Shown here in pieces: positions 57,829-64,000 of a stretch of DNA of 64,000 nucleotides. Within the stretch, counting starts at the first letter, position 1; each line of letters starts with the position of its first letter. Origin of the DNA: Arcuatula senhousia (Eukaryota > Mollusca > Bivalvia > Mytilida > Mytilidae); NCBI GenBank assembly GCA_963971305.1, contig OZ020305.1, positions 14,541,001 through 14,605,000 of the forward strand. Direction: 5' to 3'. Under the pieces are notes generated by a model, which was not told the DNA's origin, did not search any database, and worked only from the letters and a program-made list of their open reading frames with translations. Both the position numbers and the translations under genes were made by a program.

Positions 57829-58137
57829 TTTCTTAAAACACTGTCTTATATACTGTTCCTGATTCTACCCCGTGTTTCTTTAAAACACTGTCTTATATAT
57901 ACTGTTCCTGATTCTATCCCGTGTTTCTTTAAAACACTGTCTTATATATATACTGTTCCTGATTCTACCCCGTGTTTCTTTAAAACACTGTCTTATATAT
58001 ACTGTTCCTGATTCTACCCCATGTTTCTTTAAAACACTGTCTTATATACTGTTCCTGATTCTACCCCGTGTTTCTTTAAAACACTGTCTTATATACTGTT
58101 CCTGATTCTACCCCGTGTTTCTTTAAAAAACACTGTT
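57829..58137 (+). repeat. Minisatellite, about 48-bp unit, six to seven copies
   Basis: Units of 'tttctttaaaacactgtc', 'ttatatactgttcctgattc', 'taccccgtg' repeat with small TA length changes. Confidence 0.9.
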
Positions 58138-60067
58138 TACTACTAAAATGCATCTTGAAATCTTTCTTTTATTCAATTTAAAAAAATATCATAAAAATTG
58201 AGTAAAAAAATGTATCCTGAGGTTCTTTCCCGTACGGGGGAGAATCAGGATATAGCCAATTTCTTATCATCCAATCAAAAATGGAGAAAAAGTAAATAGA
58301 AAATTGCTGGCACGTGTCCAGAATGACATGCATCCATGTGGTTTATTCAAAGGTTTTCTTGAAAGAAAAAGAATATTGATATTTACCTTCAACTTAGAAA
58401 TAGTTTAATCCACAAACAGAACATAAATCATACAATAAAGTTTGAATATTTGATGACAAAACTTCTGCAATGCTAATGAAAGATCAAGTGTGTTTGTTTA
58501 CATTTGAGCTGTAATCATGTGACTTTTTTGGCGGGAAAATTAACATATTGGCAAACTATTGGGAAAAGAAAGATAACTCAAGCCCAAACAAAAATAAAAG
58601 AAAATTCTTAAGCCTAGATTTAATTAAGGCTATTATTACTGTATCTTTGTTTGTAAACTGTGCATTTTATGGTTTTATCAAAATAATCACTCTCTCTGAT
58701 AGTGGGTTTGAGGGGCAGATCCAGAATTTGTTTTTAAAAGGGGGGTCCAAATCTATTTTGACAAACTTTGCCAACAGTTTGCATGGAATCATAATTTTTT
58801 GCAACAAAAAAGGAACCCAGACCCCTGAACTTCCCTGTAGATTGGCCGCTGTGAAAAACCCGGTTGATATGGGTTAAGCAGTAGAAAACTCGGTTGGTCA
58901 GTGGTTTTTCGAAACACCCACCTTACCTTTTTGAAAAAAGGAGAACACTGCATCCACAATGGAAAACAGCTAGCAGCCTTCAATGTGACCAGCGGTCGCT
59001 GCTTGCTGTTTTTCAATTGGCCCCTGTATTGAAAATAAACTACATATGATTCAAGCCCAATCCTAAAGTGCAATGAAAGTCCGTCTTCTTGACAAAAAAA
59101 CAATTAACATAAATTCGACTAAATACAAACATAAGATTTGATAAAGATTCCTGACTTAGGACAGGCACCTAATGCATTCAATGATCTTGGTTGATGCATT
59201 TGTGTAGTAAATAATTTATTTAGATTTATTTAAATGAAAGACACTATCTATATATTTGACACAAGTATAAAAATTTTATTGACATTTGCACTTTTTTTGC
59301 ATTTTAGCTGTTTATATGTCTATTTACTTGCATTTTTCTTACAAAATTAGTTTAATTAAACTTTCCCACCTGGTTTTATATAATCCTTTATTCTATAATT
59401 TTCCGAGTATTTAGGCTTGTTTTTTTATGACATATGAGTTCAAATATTGCCCAAATCATAATAGAATGTGTAGGAGAGGCTAAAATATTAGTATGAAATC
59501 TCAGGAAATATTGCACTGATAAAATCAAAATTACAACCTTACATAAGTGATTTTTGTGTCAATTTTCACATTAATCAATCCATTGCTTTATTTAAAGATT
59601 GTATTGGTAAAGATGACACTGATGGGATTGTTTGTTTTTTTATATTTTGCAGTTAGATTTTTTGATGAAAGTTAATCTATTTCACACAACTTTTGTTCTA
59701 TTTATCGACAGTTTCACATTTTTCTTGCATTTGTAGATGTTTGTGGTCACAGAATAAGTGTCTTTTTTTTACCTTGAATTCAAAATTGTAAAATACCAAG
59801 TTTCTTTTCTTGTAATGCGCATAGTCGATAACCTTCTGTTCTGTTTTTGGTCGAATATAAACCTCCTGAGTAGAGTAAATCTCTTTCGTAGCAGGGTTTT
59901 TAGCCTTTAATTTATTCTTATTCAAATGCTACCGATGGAAGATCACTCCTTGAAGTATGCATCTAACATTTTGTGTAGAGCAAAACGAAATAAAAACCGC
60001 TGCGCATTGTGGTATGCTTTATTTCACTGCGTATTATTTTCAATATTCAATTATCTATTTTATTTAG
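58138..60067 (+). other. Gene B intron 14; no exon seen
   Basis: 59160-59780 is a decayed relative of the TTAA-flanked element at 29181 ('aggcttgttttt', 'tgcccaaatcataatagaat', 'tttgtggtcacag'). The ORF at 58548 contains 'gaggggcagatccagaattt' plus a G-run, a motif also seen at 49100, so it is a repeat. Confidence 0.5.
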
Positions 60068-60193
60068 CAACATGTGATATTGGATCCCCGTTGCCTAATG
60101 TTTTCTGTGGTCGTGGCCCTAATAGACAAGACTGTCCTTTCGGGTACTATTGCAATATTGATCCTGGTGACAGATTTGCAGTTTGTTGTCGTG
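60068..60193 (+). CDS. Gene B exon 15: Lustrin module
   Basis: ATCDIGSPLPNVFC, QDCPFGYYC, FAVCCRG; six cysteines, acceptor 'ttttatttag', donor gtatgc, phase 1-1. More diverged than the type 1/type 2 pairs. Confidence 0.85.
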
Positions 60194-60497
60194 GTATGCA
60201 TTAAATTCAGAAAATACCCCTTTACTATAATGTTTAATAAGATTTATTTACGTAAACTATGTGTTTGTTATTGTAGATGTAGTTAGAAACAATACTGTAC
60301 TTCTTAGAAATATAATATATTTATTAATGAAATAAATAATTATCGCATCGGAAATAAAAATAAATATTCGTTAATTTGCATTCATACTATTCTTGTCCAT
60401 CGAGTTCGACAAATGGGTTTTAAATTACAAAAATACAAGCGAATAAAGTTTTTAAAAGTTTACATTTCATTTATGGTTTCTCGTCCGACATGTTTTG

Positions 60498-60640
60498 GTA
60501 TTATTCTACATGCTCTTCATATTCATATAGGTTTGGCATTTTCAACTTTTGGTAGAGCGCTGATGAGTCTTGAATAGATGAAACGCGCGTCAAGCGAAGC
60601 AAAATTTATTGTCTGGAACTTTGTTGTCATTTATATTTCT
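60498..60640 (+). repeat. Copy of the 'gatgagtcttgaatagacg' dispersed repeat
   Basis: 'ggtagagcgctgatgagtct', 'gaaacgcgcgtcaagcgaag', 'ttgtctggaactttgttgtc', as at 3590-3690 with a short deletion. Confidence 0.8.
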
Positions 60641-60778
60641 ACTAAAATCTAGGACTGACTATTTGATCGTCTTTTTAGCTTACTCGTTATCTCAACACAT
60701 GGTTATAAGTACCTAATGTACAGGGAAGATTTTGCTACATAACTACTCACATGACCTTGATAAAAATATATTTTACAG

Positions 60779-60889
60779 TTTGTAAGTCTGGTAATCCACA
60801 CCCCACAGCGATGTGTGGCATAGTTCCTTGTCCGAGCGGATATTCTTGTGCTGGTGGACCAGGTTCAGCATGTTGTCCAAAGAAACCAG
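60779..60889 (+). CDS. Gene B exon 16: short Lustrin module
   Basis: VCKSGNPHPTAMC, GIVPCPSGYSC, GSACCPKKP; six cysteines in 111 bases, a shorter version of the type 2 module. Acceptor 'ttttacag', donor gtgatt, phase 1-1. Homologous to exon 18. Confidence 0.85.
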
Positions 60890-61140
60890 GTGATTTATAA
60901 ATCTTCCCCAATCAATGGTCTGAGACTTTGTTTTTCATTGGCTTTGCAAAGATGGGAAATACAACATACCTAAATATGAGACGTTGATATTCTAGCGTCT
61001 TATTTTTTCTATGAAATAAGCACCAGATTCATGCTGGTATACTTGTCAAAATCTCAACATTTCTATAGTCTTCCTATTCCATGGACACTTTGATTAAAGT
61101 CACAGTTTGTGCTTTTAGTCAAAGGTTTTTGTTTTAATTG

Positions 61141-61268
61141 TTATGCTCTTTATATCAATATGGCATTGGGGATTTTCAGACTTTTGGCTAGAGCGCCTCT
61201 GATGAGTCTAAAGTGAAGGAAACGCACGTCGAGCTTACCAACATGTATTGCCTTGAACTTTGTTTAAT
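61141..61268 (+). repeat. Diverged copy of the 'gatgagtct' dispersed repeat
   Basis: 'tagagcgcctctgatgagtc' and 'gaaacgcacgtcgagc' and 'ccttgaactttgttt' match the family with more changes than the other copies. Confidence 0.65.
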
Positions 61269-61463
61269 TTTAATTGAGATTAGATTTACATATAAATAAA
61301 TAAAAAAAATCCATTGATTGACCTCCTAGCTGCTTCGATTCCTGAGTTAGGCTGTGATTAAAGCCTGAAATATTTAAACATAGTCTTTGACTATTTGATA
61401 CATTGGTACCATTGAAACCATCATGACATGGTCTTCTAAGTTTTGTTATATTTTAATCAATAG

Positions 61464-61493
61464 GTCCACCACCACCACCCTCACCACCGACAT
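61464..61493 (+). CDS. Gene B exon 17: Pro-rich linker
   Basis: A 30-base exon, GPPPPPSPPT, between 'atcaatag' and gtatgt, phase 1-1. It is so short that it rests on its splice sites and the pattern of three other linker exons. Confidence 0.65.
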
Positions 61494-62572
61494 GTATGTA
61501 TATTAATTTATATTAAGTGTACAATCAACGTAGAATATATATGTATTCCTTAGAATTCAAACTTTAAGAAGGAAACTGCGGTCGTATAGTAAATTAAAAC
61601 AACGCATTCGTAATGAATACGAGTTTTTTGTAGCAATAACAGCTAAAATAAAATTTAGAATAACTTGCATGTACTTTTGATAAGATTTCGCAGTACCGGA
61701 TTGTTCTTTGTATAGCGTACGTAATTTACATTCTTTTAGTTTTGAATAGGCTAGCCGATTCTATATTCACATTGATTTAGTTTTAATATTTTGTAGCGTC
61801 TACGTATACTATACATAGCTTCTTAATGTTGCTTTAACATTTTGAAATACGTTTTAATACTACGAAGTGAATTTAACACAGAGATTAAGTAACATAATGT
61901 TTATTATCAAATATACACTTGGAAAAAGTTTAGGACCACCGATTTGTTTTAATTTTGAACAAATCTGTGCTCTTTTTTTTCATATCCAAGAAAATAAATT
62001 TGATGATAATAGAATCATATTTCCGCTAATGTTTAAACGTTTTGTTATGAAACCATTACGTTTGTGACCAATAGTTTCTGTTTTTCTTGATTTAATCCGA
62101 AGTTGGATGAAAATTGAATTTTCTATTAAGCCTTTTGTCAATGAGATTTTACGTGTTATAATAAATGAATAAATAAATAAGATATAAATTTATATTTTTT
62201 TGTAAAAATTGTTGATTTTCAGGTGGTCTCAAACTTATGTCCACTTGTATATATTTGGTAAACACAATGATATGGTAAAATTTCCTAGATGTTGATTGAA
62301 TAAAACGCCAACTTGAATCAAGTTGGGTCGAACTGTGAGTTGAAAAACGATGCCTCTCGCCAAGTTTAGAAATGCATGACTGATGCATATCTTATCAAAT
62401 GTATGGCAGATACGGTGCACTTAAATAATTCATGCATTATTCAGTTGTTTCACCAGAAAAGCATAAACAATAAACAAATAGTCAAAATCGCAGACACTAT
62501 AACATTTATTATAATGTTGGTTATTAAAAGTATCCTTTTAGATGTCGAGGCAATTTTTGGTTTAAATTTCAG
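61494..62572 (+). other. Gene B intron 17
   Basis: AT-rich, no exon or repeat recognised; small ORFs near 61867 and 62149-62420 show no domain. Confidence 0.5.
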
Positions 62573-62683
62573 ATTGCAAGTTTGGAGCGCCTCATCCTAC
62601 TGCACGATGTGGAATCGTCCCTTGTCCTAAGGGATATTCATGTGGCGCTGGACCAGGCTCAGTGTGTTGTCCAGTTCCAATCG
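62573..62683 (+). CDS. Gene B exon 18: short Lustrin module (last visible exon)
   Basis: YCKFGAPHPTARC, GIVPCPKGYSC, GSVCCPVPI; six cysteines, acceptor 'aaatttcag', donor gtaatc, phase 1-1. Close to exon 16. The donor shows that the gene continues beyond the window. Confidence 0.85.
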
Positions 62684-62778
62684 GTAATCATACATTACAT
62701 GTCATTAAAATAGTTGTAAAATGCTTTTCAGGAAAAAAACTGATTTCAAACTTTTTCAGCTTGTTTATTTCATATATA

Positions 62779-63999
62779 CTAGGCAAAAAAAGAAACGTTA
62801 CACTTATATTTTATTTGATAATTTTTTTATAACAAACGAAAAGTTGCAACTTCTATTGAATAAACGTATCTTTGGTCATACTGAAGAGACGAACATCCAG
62901 TCTACCTTATTTCCAGTCGAATTTTACATCTCCTTACAGTTTTACCTAGATATTGTTGTAAATCAAGTTTACAAAGCATTATCGTTCCTGAATAACCATT
63001 CATTTTGCATATCTGACAGCATTTCGATGAATTTTAAGTTGAATTCAGTATTCAGGGATACTTAACAAGCCGTAAAATTACAGGGATGGTATATTTTGCA
63101 ACTGCTTTGGTCACAACAATATTTTCTGGGGTTGCTTTACCTTATTAAACTGATTTTTTGTGTGTGTAGTTTATATCGATGTTCTGAAAACGTTGTTCAG
63201 TTAGATAGAAAATAACAAAAATGTTGATAATTAAAAAAATTCTGTTAAAATTTGAATCTTTGGTTTAAAAAGGGCGCGTCTTACTTAACTTTGTCAATTT
63301 TAGTCATGGTACAACTCATTTACGCCAAAACGCCAAAGAAAAGTTAATTAGAGGACGTCTTTTTGAACAATGACGTCAGCTTGGCGTGACCCCGTATGTA
63401 CAGTGTTTATGAATATTCGATTGAAATTTTATCCATTTTAACACGAGTTCATGTTTTTGAACCATTTACAAAGCGATTACGAAGAAAAATAAAGCGGTAA
63501 CGCCTGATCTTAAATCGCGTTGGTTATGGTAGTCTGCCACTTCCGGTCTCACCATTTTTTGTACTGCTACCTCTGACACGAGTCTGTGAACTATGGATAG
63601 TTGTTCTTAAGTCTTTTGAATGATTTATCACCTGTATTTTGGTCATTTCTGTATCCAACACGAAAGTAGATAATTCCTTCTAATTTTAACGTTAACGTAA
63701 AGGACCTGGCGTACAATTTTTCAACCTTTTATGTTCGACCTTTTGTTAGCCGTGATATTTGCTACATTTAACGACCACAATCACTAGCCTAATTGAATTT
63801 TGTCACGTAAAATTTTAAAAGCTGCAATTTTGGTCAAAATTAAAAAAATGACGTAACGTCATTTTCAAATCCGCCTTCAATACGCAAATTTGACAGAAAA
63901 ACCCGCTTATTTCCTAATCTTTACATTAAAAATGAAAACAAAATATGTGTCGGAAAAATCTTAAAAGAAAACCAATGTAACGTTTCTTTTTTTGCCTAG
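62779..63999. mobile_element. TIR element reaching the window edge
   Basis: The left end 'ctaggcaaaaaaagaaacgt' plus 'taca/c' is repeated in inverse at the right end ('gtaacgtttctttttttgcc', 'tag'). The left end is preceded by TA and the right is followed by T at the last base, consistent with a TA duplication of Tc1/mariner type. The 1.2-kb inside has no recognised transposase. Confidence 0.7.
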
Positions 64000-64000
64000 T

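Larger units (their letters stand above)
5540..62683 (+). other. Gene B span: secreted Kunitz/WAP/Lustrin multidomain protein, 3' end outside the window
   Basis: Eighteen exons were reconstructed by hand from splice sites and cysteine patterns: 5540-5608, 36266-36350, 36885-36929, 39182-39346, 39739-39909, 40187-40351, 42827-42880, 44305-44424, 44710-44838, 48934-49086, 49529-49570, 50140-50259, 50534-50662, 57510-57545, 60068-60193, 60779-60889, 61464-61493 and 62573-62683. Together they give about 620 residues: signal peptide, WAP, three Kunitz domains, Pro linker, two Lustrin, WAP, Pro linker, two Lustrin, Pro linker, two Lustrin, Pro linker, Lustrin. No stop codon is reached. From exon 3 on, all exons are phase 1-1. 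Known relatives by layout are lustrin A-like shell-matrix proteins and multi-inhibitor secreted proteins. A role in biomineralisation, mucus, byssus or immunity is inference. Confidence 0.75.

Noticed and set aside
58548..58877. 109-codon ORF with a hydrophobic segment
   Set aside because: The second half is a repeat ('gaggggcagatccagaattt' plus G-run) with a related piece at 49100; no splice or homolog support.
1..64000. CRISPR arrays, operons, rRNA genes
   Set aside because: The window is eukaryotic with introns; the repeats seen lack unique equal-length spacers and no rRNA-like conserved sequence was noticed.

Overview
The window looks like a repeat-rich, AT-rich bivalve mollusc nuclear genome, probably a mussel or close relative. 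The reasons are a secreted gene built of Lustrin-type cysteine-rich, WAP and Kunitz modules, Penelope-like retroelement copies of a kind common in molluscs, tRNA-derived SINEs and many non-autonomous inverted-repeat elements. Species assignment is inference; no search was possible.

Genes. (1) The 3' end of a secreted Lustrin/WAP gene, gene A, lies at 1..1897 on the + strand. (2) A second gene of the same family, gene B, starts at a TATA box and signal-peptide exon (5487..5608) and runs off the right edge. Eighteen exons are visible, about 620 codons: signal peptide, WAP split over two exons, three Kunitz domains, a Pro-rich linker, two Lustrin modules, WAP, a linker, two Lustrin modules, a linker, two Lustrin modules, a linker, and a Lustrin module. 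Every exon from 36885 onward has a length divisible by 3 and begins and ends in phase 1, the signature of exon shuffling. The alternation of Cys-rich and Pro-rich modules with protease-inhibitor domains resembles the layout of lustrin A and shell-matrix proteins. (3) Two paralogous C2H2 zinc-finger genes lie on the - strand (8455..9663 and 26164..27417), inside what appears to be the 30.7-kb first intron of gene B.

Mobile and repeated DNA fills most of the rest. Left part (2-20 kb): dispersed repeats, a 155-bp-period tandem element (11485..13386), a SINE, a 1.17-kb inverted-repeat element carrying a LINE ORF1 relic (15066..16236), and foldback elements (16982..17580, 18502..18779, 18983..19888). 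Middle (20-35 kb): LINE and Penelope-like relics, a 185-bp tandem array, several MITEs, two elements flanked by TTAA (29181..29743 and 33547..34866), SINEs, and a long Penelope-like reverse transcriptase ORF (30410..32923). Right part (36-64 kb): the gene B exons, interrupted by a second 155-bp-period element (46728..48210), a four-copy array of a 1.5-kb unit (50684..56938) and a TIR element ending at the window edge.

Genes A and B would together supply secreted protease-inhibitor/matrix proteins, and the zinc-finger pair likely encodes nuclear DNA-binding regulators. Nothing in the sequence links the two groups functionally.
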